A stretch of DNA of 62,000 bases from Symsagittifera roscoffensis. Taxonomy: Eukaryota; Xenacoelomorpha; Acoela; Convolutidae. Positions within the stretch are counted from its first letter, which is position 1. Each line of letters starts with the position of its first letter. The notes below the pieces were generated by a model, which did no database searches, was not told the origin of the DNA, and saw only the letters and a program-made list of their open reading frames with translations. The position numbers and the translations under genes are program-made. The stretch lies in the NCBI RefSeq assembly GCF_963678635.1, contig NC_087062.1, positions 65,408,647 through 65,470,646 of the forward strand. The letters are read 5' to 3'. Shown one piece after another: positions 1 through 11,400 of the stretch.

Positions 1-815
1 CTAACTTCGAGTTAGCTTTGGAACCAGGCCTAAGTCACGAAGAAAAGAAAAGACTTCTACACATTGTGATAGTTGGTGGTGGTCCTACAGGAGTTGAATT
101 TGGAGCAGAGCTGTATGACTTCCTCGTGCAAGACGTTGCAAGATTGTACCAGTCTGAAAAGAATTTAGTACGAGTTAGTTTAATCGAGGCACAGAAAATT
201 TTGCCAGCATTTGATTCGAAGCTTCAAGCATTCGCTGAAAAGAAACTGAAAAAGCGTGAACAGTATTCTTTATTACAAGATCAAGTTATTAATGTCACCG
301 ATGAGTTTGTTCAGTTGCAATCAGGAAGTAAAATAGATTGTGGTCTGGTTGTTTGGAGCGCCGGACTTGCGCCCCGAGACATCACCAAGGCAATAGATTG
401 GGCTGAGAAAAATAAAGCCGGACAAATTGTAACTGATAGAAAGTTGAATGTCTTTCAAAAAAATGCTACTCAAGTTAATCCCGATGTTTTTGCAATTGGC
501 GATTGCGCTGATGTTGTCAAGTTTTCGCTACCCTGTACAGCCCAAGTTGCAGAACGACAAGGCCGGCATTTGGCAAATGGGTTCAACTCAGGTCAAGTTA
601 CGGACTTCTCTTTTACGTCACTGGGAATGTTGGCGTATATTGGTGGCTACCAAGGTTTGACCGATATTCCGAAAGTTAAGTTTGGAGGCTGGTTGTCCTG
701 GTTTGTCTGGAGGTCCGCATACCTGACCAGACTTGGAAGCTGGAGGCTGAGGCTGCAAGTGCCACTTGATTGGACCAAAACATTACTCTATGGAAGGGAT
801 ACCTCTAAGTTATAA
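1..815 (+). CDS. Type II (alternative) NADH dehydrogenase, 3' part
   Basis: This is the C-terminal 270 residues of an NDH-2 family flavoprotein; the frame is open to the window edge (codons begin at base 3), so the 5' part lies outside. The family transfers electrons from NADH to ubiquinone without pumping protons, at the inner mitochondrial membrane. Seen in the sequence: the NAD(H)-binding glycine loop GGGPTGVEFGAE at about 60-110, the FAD-contacting motif FAIGDCAD at about 490-510, the following TAQVAERQG quinone-side helix typical of the family, and a C-terminal amphipathic tail that ends in GRDTSKL. No intron interrupts this part. The TTG at 18 is not a start, because the reading frame continues upstream with family-like residues. 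AIFM2/FSP1-like oxidoreductases are the main alternative, but the C-terminal tail fits NDH-2 better. Confidence 0.88.
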   Translation, partial: NFELALEPGLSHEEKKRLLHIVIVGGGPTGVEFGAELYDFLVQDVARLYQSEKNLVRVSLIEAQKILPAFDSKLQAFAEKKLKKREQYSLLQDQVINVTDEFVQLQSGSKIDCGLVVWSAGLAPRDITKAIDWAEKNKAGQIVTDRKLNVFQKNATQVNPDVFAIGDCADVVKFSLPCTAQVAERQGRHLANGFNSGQVTDFSFTSLGMLAYIGGYQGLTDIPKVKFGGWLSWFVWRSAYLTRLGSWRLRLQVPLDWTKTLLYGRDTSKL

Positions 816-1208
816 AGAATACTTGATGTAATCTATTAATCGAAATGAGCTTACAACATGGGCTTCTTAAATGTTCAATAATTGTCAACTAGATACTGTG
901 CGTCAATTATATTCCGCTAAATTGTTTTTTTTACACAACTTCTGTAGTGGTACGTAGTCTAAGATAAGTCCTTTTTGTAGCTACTTGTCGTTTTTATAAA
1001 TCATTCCAAATGTAATTATCGTTTTTTTTTCAGACCCAGGTTTGATTTGAGTAACTAACAGCAACTAATCTCCACTCGTGCTCTCCTCACTCCCTGCCTC
1101 CCTCGGATTAGTGCCACCTATTGTCATCATTCAGTTGGCCCAACCAGCGCTCGTCTTCTGCGAAAGATCAAGGAACAGAATCCAGCGGGGCTTAAAACTG
1201 CAGACAGA
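816..1208. other. NDH-2/DUSP intergenic region with splice acceptor
   Basis: This 393-bp gap has no protein-coding signal. A T-tract followed by CAG at 1022-1033 is a strong 3' splice site, 218 bp after the NDH-2 stop and 175 bp before the DUSP ATG. It may end a 5'-UTR intron of DUSP or be a trans-splice acceptor; the sequence alone does not decide. No AATAAA is seen after the NDH-2 stop. Confidence 0.5.
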
Positions 1209-1292
1209 ATGGCCTACTATCAAGGCAACAAAGCTCATTATCCCAACTACGTTCCAAATTACCCAATGAACAAAATTTCAGGATTGTGCAAG
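1209..1292 (+). CDS. DUSP-like exon 1
   Basis: Twenty-eight codons from ATG 1209 to an AAG before donor GTTCGG at 1293, phase 0. It codes a Tyr/Asn/Pro-rich N terminus that runs into the conserved NKISGLCK start of the phosphatase fold. Confidence 0.8.
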
Positions 1293-3868
1293 GTTCGGTT
1301 TCTCCGTGAATGTTCGAAAGATATCTTGTGCCTGATTTGTGATCTTAAGTGAAATGGGTTCATAAATTGAAAGCATTTTTGGCTTAAGTTTTCGACGCGG
1401 AAGTTTTAAACTAATTCAAGTCGATAACTTTGAAACTATACTATGAAATTTTCTTAATTTTAAAAAATTAGCAACAATTTTTTCGAGCTTTTTTCCGAGC
1501 TCTCCCAAAAAACTAAATAGACCCTGTTTTGGCCTAGTTTTTAGTGCCACTGGCAAATTTTTGGAAAAACTGGACAAAAAACGCTTTTTCAGCCACTTTT
1601 TGAATAATTTTGACAAAAAAATTGCGTTTTTTCGGCTCGCGATCTCCCCTTAAAATTATTAGATTTGGCGCCTTTCAAAAAATTAAGGGCCAAAAATTGA
1701 GGTCTTAAAATAGTACCAAAGGCCACCGTGGCTAAAAACAACAACAACAAAGCACCCCCCCCCCCCCCTCAAATCCGTCTCTGATTATGATTGATTATTA
1801 TAACTTAGTAGTGTATTATGTTTTATAGATCGCTCCCAGTTTATTCATCAGTTCATACGAGGGAGCGAACGACTCCAACCTCATCAGACATTATGGCATC
1901 ACATGTGTAGTTAATGCAACCCCCGATCTGCCCAATCCAGGAACTAGAGGAGTGGAGTACCTTAGAGTGCCCGTGGATGACATCCCAACTGCACAGTTGA
2001 TGCCGCACTTCGAGTACGTCACCCAGAAAATTAACCAGGTCAGCTGTGATGTATTTTAAGGTAACTTACTTCGAAATGAATCGACAAAAAGCGTTTTCCA
2101 ATTCCAGTTTCATTTTGCTTTTTCGTGAAACCTTCCTAATTATCTTTGCTCCATCGGACTCAAAAGATGAGAGAGTAATTCTCCACTGGACTCAAAAGAT
2201 GATAGCAATTTTTTTTTGTCTTCTACTATTTCGCTTCAAGGATGTTTCAACCGCATTAAATGTATCGAAGTATTAGGCCAAAGTTTAAGTGAAACGCAAT
2301 TCAAATTTGATACCGTCTTTGCCATTAATAAATATATCAAGGTGAAATTAAGCACATGTGTTCTGTTTTAAAGGAAACAAGGTGACATCACATTGCTCCA
2401 TGTTTCAAGCTGCATACGACTATCGCTTTTTGTGTTTAGAAGAATTTTGAAAATATTCTAATGTCGGAAGTATTTGATTTTTTTTGTTATAAGCTTTGAT
2501 AAAATATAATGGTTTGATATGTTTCCTAATTAGCCGAAGTTTATCTCGAAAGCTAGTCATTTGTTGCACAGTATCATCTCTCTCGAAATTTTATCGTTTT
2601 TTAAAGAATTTTCGGTCTTTTTCGCGTCATGTGGGATTTCTACCTCAGTTAGTTTTAAAACGTTTTTTTTTGGTCATTAATCACTCAGTTGTGAGGAAAC
2701 AATTAGTGGAGCCTTATGGGAATTCTCTAAAAATTGTACAAGTTCCTTTCCAGATTTTTTGCGACAAGCAATGAATAGAGGCTTTCAGTAGAAAGGAATC
2801 AAACGTTCATCTTATGGCTTTTTGTTATTTTATACGCTTGAGATTAGCAAGCGTTATCCAATCGGAACATATATCTTTTCAGGTTACCAACTTGTTTAAC
2901 AGAACTTTTTTGTCCGCAACAGATGAATTTTGAGTATGTTGCCACTATAAATAGTTTTATTCGAAATTTGTTTCTTATAGTGTGTGCGTGTACTTACTAC
3001 GATTTACTCGATTCAGTTTTTTTTCTGTTTTTTTTTTGTGCTTTTTGACTTATAATTTACAGTCTACTATTGCGTCATTTGATTGTGATTTTTTTTTCAT
3101 CTGCTTGTGTGTGTGTGTGCGTGCGTGTATCTATGTGTGCGCGCTTGGGGGATTTAGAATTTCGAGGCTCAAAATGTTTGATTGCTCAAAATTATTTAAT
3201 AACTCCATTGTTTCGCGCCCAACTGGCTTCTGCTCAAATATTGTCGGCTTACTTACCGCTGCGTAAATTTTGTTTCGATGCTAAATCAGGACCGGCTTTA
3301 GTCGCCTGCTTTCCTCAAAACGAATTTATGCATTTCCGGAAAAACATACGAAATTTATGGCACTCTTTTTCGACCTTGTTTTAAGTTTTTCGACTTAGCG
3401 TCGTTCGTTTCATTGTGCTGCTCCGCTTTGCCTCAATGTATGTGCAATTTGCTTTAAAATGGTTTTATTTTTTACTCTTCAATTAAGATAACACTGTTTT
3501 GATTATTTTTGTGATGAGTTTTGAATGAAATCGTCGTTATGACTATGTATTTCCTACTTGAATTTATTTTTCTCCAGGTCAAACTTAACGGTGGCAAGAC
3601 ATTAGTGCATTGTGTAGCGGGAGTGAGCAGAAGTGCCACTTTATGCATAGCCTACTTGATGAGATACGAGGGACTCAGTCTGCTATCCGCACACCAGATG
3701 GTGAAGACAGCCAGACCAATTGTGAGACCAAACAACGGATTCTGGAAACAACTCATCGAGTACGAACACAGAATGAGAAAGATGAACACAGTACACATGG
3801 TCAACACTTGCTTCGGAAGCATGCCCAACATCTACACGGGACAATATGTCAATATGATTAAATTCTAA
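1209..3868 (+). CDS. Atypical dual-specificity phosphatase, DUSP14/18/21-like (3 exons)
   Basis: Exons 1209-1292, 1829-2038 and 3578-3868 join in phase 0 to a 194-residue protein, the usual size of the small atypical DUSPs. Family role: removal of phosphate from Ser/Thr and Tyr of protein substrates such as MAP-kinase pathway proteins. Seen: the signature loop HCVAGVSRS with nucleophile Cys110 and Arg116, the general-acid loop VPVDD with Asp79, the following AYLMRYEGLSL helix, and the conserved RPNNGFW segment after it. The C-terminal part resembles DUSP14/18/21, including a VxMVxTxxGxxPxxY tail. There is no CH2 (MAPK-docking) domain and no signal peptide. Start chosen at ATG 1209 because it opens exon 1 directly upstream of the conserved GLCK-IAPSLF junction. 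The exact vertebrate orthologue cannot be assigned. Confidence 0.9.
1293..1828. other. DUSP intron 1 with a decayed MITE-like repeat and C-tract
   Basis: The intron holds, at about 1460-1740, an old reverse-orientation copy of the repeat also seen at 48511-48934: shared words include GAGCTCTCCC next to AAACTAAA, CCCTGTTTTGGCCTA and GGCGCCTTT. A C-homopolymer of about 13 lies at 1756-1768 after an AAC run. No terminal repeats or target duplication could be found for this copy. Confidence 0.45.
1829..2038 (+). CDS. DUSP-like exon 2
   Basis: Seventy codons after acceptor TTTTATAG (ends 1828) and before donor GTCAGC at 2039. It codes the first half of the phosphatase fold including the general-acid loop (Asp79). 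Confidence 0.88.
2039..3577. other. DUSP intron 2
   Basis: This T-rich intron of 1.5 kb has no coding signal. A TG/CG dinucleotide tract lies at about 3104-3142. Open frames across this region follow the T-rich composition and do not resemble proteins. Confidence 0.6.
3578..3868 (+). CDS. DUSP-like exon 3
   Basis: Starts after acceptor TTTTCTCCAG (ends 3577), phase 0, and ends at TAA. It carries the catalytic HCX5R loop and the C-terminal tail. Confidence 0.93.
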   Translation, partial: VKLNGGKTLVHCVAGVSRSATLCIAYLMRYEGLSLLSAHQMVKTARPIVRPNNGFWKQLIEYEHRMRKMNTVHMVNTCFGSMPNIYTGQYVNMIKF

Positions 3869-5153
3869 CCTCAAATGAAAACCATGAACTCAATTGACCC
3901 TGACCTTAACCCTCCGCTACGTCACAACAATTAGTGCAACTAAAAACATACCGACAATTTTATTCAGAATTTGCATCAAATTTTGGACATCTCTTCAATT
4001 TCAAAGCAAGCTAACGATTTATCTGTTGATCAGAGCAGAGCCATTTCGAATCGATTTTATGGACTTTCTTAGACTAATCAATTTTGTTTTCAGCGAATTA
4101 TTTGAACAGGCTAAAATCAAACTACTACTACTATGCTAGAATTTAATTCGTAATCTGATGACAGGAATACTACAGAAAGGTAATGAAGTACTGTCGGTGA
4201 ATCGAAGCCTCCATTTTTAAGGGCCGAAAGTGAAGCAGTCGGCGAGTCAAGTTTTCTTGCAAAAAAGTTTGCCTTCGTGCAAAAGTCTTATTACATTATT
4301 CGTGGTGCTAATTCCCATTTATGTGTAATTTTAGTCCTTCGTATTAGATTAGTCGTACTTTTTTGCTTAAATGCCTCAGCTGTTAAATAGTTTAAAAAAT
4401 CCATGTATATTTTGTAAAATTATGTGCAGAAATGGATTTAACTTTACGATTCTCCTAAAAATACTTAAAATTCTTAAATTCAACTACGCTCATTCGAGTT
4501 TAATGTTTTTGAAGACTTACAGGAAGTGTTCGTCATTTATTCTCAATTTTTCAGAACGGACCGAGGAATACAAACTAGACAATATTGGTCGAAAAAAAAT
4601 TCACAAAAGCCTGGTCAGATTATAAATAATCTTTAGTTATAGTTAATCATTGCACTTCGAAGATTTTATCCAGTTCTGATGGACGGTAGTTCTAGGAGAC
4701 TGTAGATGTCAAACTGCGCAATGCTTAGACTTCTCACGCGTCAAAAATTTCCAATGCATAAACTTAATACGCATTATAACTTCGCAATCCATTAACTTTT
4801 TTGATTACCAACGAAACAGTTTCTTTATTTTGTATCTTGCATATCATTTGGTTTATTGCCTACAGGAAAGATTGAATACCTGTACAGGAAAAACAACGCA
4901 GGAAAATTATAAATAGCATGTTGCTCATACTTTGAAAACGGAATAAATTTGAATCAAAGCAGTAAACATCTAATATGTCACTGCATGCCTTGTGAAACTC
5001 GCAAAAGTCGTATTAAATGGCTGTAGCTACAGAAAACAGCAAACTTTATTTGAAGCTGTGAAGCCAAGCTTACATAATATTTACTGCTTTTTATATAAAT
5101 ACTGCCATTTCTTATGCTCGTACCGACTTGATACCTTATCGCCGTATTTTCAG
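3869..5153. other. DUSP-MAGI intergenic region
   Basis: I see no gene, repeat or structured element in this 1.3-kb AT-rich stretch. It should contain the DUSP 3' UTR and the MAGI promoter or 5'-UTR exons. Confidence 0.5.
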
Positions 5154-5496
5154 GTATGGATGGGGTCCCGTGGGGATCTAAAGCAAGAGCTTCACTGGAG
5201 CGAACTTATCAGACAAATTAGCATATGCGTTGAGCCATTCCAGCTAAACTCAGACCCAAAGCAACCAAGTGTTTTGCCTATTATCTTACACGGGGGTTCA
5301 AATGACGCGAAATTTGTTCACGTGCACGCAATTGTCGACCCTGGAAGTGTGTTAGGAGAGATTGATGAGGGGGATATTGTGCTGCAAGTGAATGATGTGA
5401 AGGTGGGGGGATTCACAGTTAGGGACGCAGAGAGTTTGCTGCAACAGGAGGCTGCTCTTCGGTCGCCAGAAGTTCATCTTGCCATAGTAAATGCAG
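5154..5496 (+). CDS. MAGI exon 1 (PDZ0)
   Basis: Acceptor TATTTTCAG ends at 5153; donor GTAAAG begins at 5497. The in-frame ATG is at 5160; the nearer ATG at 5156 is out of frame. It codes PDZ0 with an HW motif near the start and a GDIVLQVND-type core, ending in phase 1. Confidence 0.88.
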
Positions 5497-8400
5497 GTAA
5501 AGTATTTCATGGTCGCTTCTGAGTTATGACCGAGTTGGTTAACTCATAGAGTAATTTCGGATAGGGTACACCGTCTGCTCGTCACGCTATCTTATTTTCG
5601 GCCGGATAGATTCGTGCAACTTCTTAGTCTAATACCGATCCTAATCTTACTCTTATACTATCTAGTCTCAGGTTGTTTAACTAGTCTCTGCTAGGCTCAA
5701 TAGATCTAGGGTATTCTGGTTTATTGCGGCTGCTGAAGTGCTCGGGAGAGTCCAACTAATTTCTAAGTTAAATTCAAATCTCTCTGGTGCTGAAATTACA
5801 AGTAACTTCAGCACTTACAAATAAGTGGGTTGTTAGTTAGATGGATCATGATTGGTTAATATTAAATACTTTACATTGGTAAAATATCTAAATTATCCAA
5901 TCATAAAATGTAGTCTAGATCAGGTTCCACCCATCCGGGTTTTACAGAGTTTTTTAGAATAGTTCTTCTGCAATTCGAAGGATGGATGATGGACGTTGGT
6001 GTTTGGCGAACATCATATTTCTTCTGTTTCCTCTTTGTTAAAGAAGTTCCAGGAAGCTGGAGTTAGAAACATAAGACGTTGTGTCTTCTAGTGACAACGA
6101 CTAAGTCTTTGCAACAAACTCAAATCTGATTTCAGAATGGTTTGCTATGTCAGGTTTTTCTGTTCTGCGTGGAGAACTTCTTTTGTGTCTGATCTAATTT
6201 GGGAATGGCGTGGAGATTGTGCGTGGAGGGGATGCCTGGTTACTCGGATCTGTACGTATACTTGAACATCGAGGTGGTCATTGGTCTAGTTCAATGAAGT
6301 CCTTTTCTGCGAAGTCAAGTCGTACTCTAAATCCTTTGAGTTGTGATTGTGAGTGGCATATCGATTGTGGTTGGTCATTCTCTCTCGAGTGTAGTGGGGT
6401 CGTTTTGTCTTTAGATGTTCGTCCTTGGTGTTGTATTCTGATCTGTGTATTGCATAATGTAATTTACATTTTATAAAACGTTTATTAGTTTAATATTTTT
6501 TAATTATGATTTTAGTTAGTTGTTTTCACAAAAGCTTTTTGTTTTAGTTCGGTTATTTTTGAAGAGTTACTCACACTTGAGTAGCTCTTATTAAAAATAG
6601 AGGTGTGGTCACAAAGCGTGGATGTAGCGCGGTGGGTTAGGCCGGCTATAGAGCATGCTCAGGACGTCCTTCCTGGTGGGTTAGGCCAGGAGTGGGAGTA
6701 TGATTTCATGCGGTTTTTGTGAGGGGTCCTGTTATGTGACAACGTTTTATGTTGGGTTTGTTGTGGTTTTTCTTATGTCTTGTTGGTTATGTCCTTTTTC
6801 CAAAAAGCAAATTGTTCGTGGTATGGGTTTGTCTTTCGACTTTTTTGTGTTTTATTATTTCTTTCTTAGACTTTATAATAGTCTTCAAAAGAATAAATTA
6901 TCCAGTTTTAAACTGGGTTAATCCGGTTTGGGTACCGTTGGTTTCCTTTTCTTAGTCATGCTGTTATTCTATGATTTGTGGTATTTAGTAAGCTGCGTTG
7001 GTTAGTTTTGTTTAGTATATGATTCCTTTCCAACCGGGTTAAAGGAAAGTTTGAAACATGTTATTATATGTTAGAGTTGTTGAGTGTGAAAACTTGAAAC
7101 TGAAATTCATTATTTTAAACAATTCTTCGTGGGCGAGCTGTGCGAGTGTGGATAGAATTTCTGTGCGAATAAATGAGAATATCAAAAGGTTAGTACTGCA
7201 TTTGCATTTTATTAATTTACTGCATAGAATTTGGAAATTTACTGCTAGTTATGGGGGAATTTTAAGTTACAAATTTTCATCATAATTAGATTTACTGCTT
7301 GTGGGGAAAATTTTAGAAATGAATTTACTGCATTGGTATTAAATTTATAAATTTATAAGTGTAAGAGATTAATAGAATTGTTGAAGTCTGTTTGATGAAA
7401 TCTGCGATCTTTATTTGTTTTCTGTGGTTTTTGTAGGTGATCGTCGGATGAAGGCTAAAAATCTAAGGAAAACATGGATAAAGTATGGTGAGTTTTTTAA
7501 TATTTTAATTAGTTAGTAATATTCATTTAATTCATACTTACCTGTTAGTCGTCGGGGAAAAAACCGTGGGGGAAGATGTCGTGAATTAGTTCTGAAGTTG
7601 TTAGTAGTTTAGCTAAGATGCGGATGATATTTTTAGTCTGAAGCAGTGGCCAAAGCAATTGAAGTGCCTTAATAGTGGTTAGTTCTTCAGTGCCAACTGC
7701 AAACTCATAAGGTGTGTTTTGGATTAGATTATATAATTTGTGATTGAATTTAGTGTTGTGGATGAATTCTAAAATTGGGATTTCTATAGGTTGTACAAAC
7801 TCGTGCGGGATAAGGAAGGGTCGGGATTCTTCGGCGTTGAAGGTCTTGGTGATGGGACAGAAGATGTACATTTGGGTTATGGGATCATAATTGCGAAGAA
7901 TACCATGAAGGTTAGTATCTTTAATGCAATATGTGAAATTTAGGAAAAATGGTGAAGTGTATTTGGAATTAATGAATTGAAAGCGATGGTGTGGTTGTCT
8001 AGAGGGTGTGTGTAGGTCAAAGTGATTTTGGATGAAGCGATAATAACTATATGTGTGTGTTTGTTTAGTGCGCAACATAATATCGTGTGAGCAGTGTAAA
8101 TCTCTTTCGTGTGGTGCAAGGAAATGAAAGGTTAGTGAAAATATTTGGAAGCGTTCTTTAAAACTTTCGTATCCTTGTGTGTCTGTTAGTGCTTCTGAAA
8201 TAATGTGATCAAACTTTCGGTCGAAGATGTTTAGTGTAAATATATATGGTGTCTTGATGAAAAATTTCTCGGTAATTTGTGGATTAGCGAAGCGATCGTC
8301 GTCTAAGAATTGATCTTGGTTAGCTCTGATGATGTTGTGATCATAGTATTCGAGTGTATATTCGTTAGCTCTAGGTGCAGTGTGTGTTTTTAGTGATTTT

Positions 8401-11400
8401 TTATATCCAACGTAAGTAAATTGTCTAGCGGTTAGTGGTGTAGTGAGTCGATATAGCATGTCCGTATTTCGCTCTATATCGATGTGAGTGTTAGATAAAG
8501 GTAAGCAAAGAGGGTTAGTAAAATGATAATATGAAGTCCAAGAGAGAGTGGGCATTAAAACGTATTCATCTACAAAGTTGCGTGTTTCGTTAGTGTCGTA
8601 GGGGGTGTTTAAGGTGTATTGTGGGAATGAGGGTAAGGTGATGGCTAAAAATTCTTTTGTGTTAGTATGCTTGGGGTGGTTGATGTATTCACGGGCTGTT
8701 CCTGGTTTTGCTGGGAAAGGATGGTTGGGGAACTTTCTTTTAAAAGTGCGGTAAGCTCTATTAGTATTGTGTGAAGATTCAGTTGATGTGGATGATGGTG
8801 CTAATGATTCAGTATAATTTGAAGAGGGTGTAGGGGTAGGGGGGTTGGATGAATTGATTGTGGAGGAGATTTGGTTTATTGTTGGGGTATGGAGGTGGTA
8901 GGGTTGTTGTTGAAGGGTAATAAAATTATCTAGCTCTGGGGAGATTCGGGGGGTGTCTGGAGAATGAGATGATTGGTCAGAATGAAGTGAGGAGTAGGTT
9001 GGGGTAACTTGGGAAGCATAAGAGGGTGTGGAAGTGATTGGGTCAGGGTTATTGGATAATATGGGTTGAAAAGGGGGTTGAGAAAAATTAGAAGAATTAT
9101 GAAAATGATTTGATGGGGATGGTTCTGAGTCGGCAAATTCATCGGGGGTTTCAATATTCGGGTTATTGAGTTGTGAGATGGAATATAAAACTGAGATGTG
9201 TGAATTAGTGTCGGAATTCATGCCTGATGTTACATTACTAGATGGAAAATCGGGTGGCGGAAAAGCAAAAAGTGGTATTATTGGGATTGGAGAGGTAAGA
9301 TTGGTTGGGTGGGAATTTGATCGGTGTAGTGATCCAAGTTGGCGGCTCATCGTGGGCTAAAAAAATGATTATTTTGAGACTGAAAAGCGGTGGTATGGGG
9401 TTGTTCAATAATTTGTTCATAAGTATTTTGATCTTGTGACTGGTGTGTCATTATATGTTGGATGGGACTTTGTGATGTGGTGAGTCGAAAATTTGGATTA
9501 TGTGTGATGGCTAAATTTCGAAAATTTCGTGGGACTAGGGATAGTGGATGGTTATTTGGTAGGGGTGGTAATTGTGGTGCCGTTGGCGTTATGTCTACAT
9601 TGTTATGTTCTTCGTCGTATGTATTTTGTCGTGTTGCTATTTTTGTGTTATATTCTTTTATTTGTGCGTCTAAAAGAATTTTGTTTATAGATGTAGAAAA
9701 GATTCCAAAAAATCCTGCAAAGAGTATGCGTGCTACGCTTGCTTGTCTGTTTACTTGTGTGTGTATAGCACATGTGTTGTAGATTCCTTTTAAAAGTGAG
9801 AAAAGAAATCCAATAAAGTTAAACATTGCGTATAAAATAGTCAATTTTTCTAAGATGTAGTAGGGCCATCCTAGAAAATCGAGGATCTCATTTTTGAGTG
9901 TAACAAAGCTAAAAATGTTAATTGGTGATATATCTTGGGGACGGTATTTTTCACCGTTTAGATATATATAATCTTTAATGTCTTTAAAATATCCGCTATA
10001 GTCTTGCGTGTAGATATCGGCAAATCCTGCGGTTTCCGCAAGTTTGCGTAAATTTTGGTCTATTGATTGTCTTTGTATAGTGTCCATTTGTGTTAATAAT
10101 TCTTGGAATTGTTGTGTTCTAATGTGATGTTGAATATCTGATTTTGAATAGATTCCTATTGATTGTAAGTCTATATTTGGGTTTCGAGCAATAGCGCGAA
10201 TGCTTTCTGGTGAAAATTTTTTGAGTGATTGCATTAATGTGGGATATGGAGTGAGAAGATAATATTTATTTTCATCAGGGTTTAGTTGTACTACATTGTG
10301 GCTGTTTTCTGATCCACATGGGACTGCGGTATCCCAGAAATAGGTTCTTCGTGAAAGTGTGTCAACGAAATGTACTTTATTCTTATAAAAGATAGGGATT
10401 CTTTTATAACATCGTTTATCTTCAAAAACGTATAGTGGTGATACTTTTTTAGTACAAGTATAAAACCATAAGATGTTTCCTTCATAGTCTAAAAAATTTG
10501 ATCTATTTCCAGATAATAAGTATCCTGCATAGGGTATTTTTAATACTGCTAGTGCAAGTGATTGTAATATTTGTGTTCGTTCTAATTCGCATAGTTGGTG
10601 TAGTGTTTCTAATTCGGAGAGTGACATTTCTTGAAAAATTCGGCTAATTGTATAATCTAGTTTCATATCTAAATGAATATCATAGTGGATATTACCGAAA
10701 TATGTAGTATTCATTAGTGATAATTCTTGTAAGCGTGTGCTTCTGGTGTCATGGGGTTTTAGATGTCCACCAGGTTGTCCGTTGCTTTTTTCAAAATTAA
10801 CTGGTATATAGGATGTTCCTTCGTTTGGAGGATGACCTGTGGCATATGGGTCGATTTTTACTTTTCCAGTGGTCATGTCGAATCCTTTTTCGTATTCAAC
10901 TAATATTTCAGAGTATTGTGTTCTGTGAAGTGGATTCCTGTATTTACATGCAAGTTCTGTTTCTTGATATATTTGAAAACGTGTCAATTTATTTTCTATA
11001 TTGTCTATGTTTCTAAAATTAGAACTTAGTTTTCGTGATGGATGGACTTGTTCATATGGAATTGATTGTATAAAATATTTTTCGTGAAATTTTATCATAC
11101 GAGCGTGTATTTTTGCTACTTGAAATGTTGTACATGTATCTTCGGGGAACCAAACAATTGTTGCTTGTGTTCTCGTTGTAGGGTCGCAATAACCTTGATC
11201 ATTTTTACAAGGTAATCGGATTCCTTGATAGATCATTGTATTATCTGATAAATCTCGTGTTAGTTGTATTTTTTCGAGTTGTATTTTCCAATCGAAAAAC
11301 ATTATTTCTTGGTATCCTTTATTTTTTGTGTCTGCTTTGCAGTTTGATGGGTCATTTATACCAATGTGTGGTATCCAATGTTTATCGTGTAGGTCATAGG

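Noticed and set aside
2982-3384. Plus ORFs through the TG-rich part of DUSP intron 2
   Set aside because: Cys/Val runs come from the TG repeat; the region lies within a well-defined intron.
3521-3577. Upstream extension of the DUSP ORF before 3578
   Set aside because: A consensus TTTTCTCCAG acceptor at 3577 and the in-phase join to exon 2 show this part is intron.
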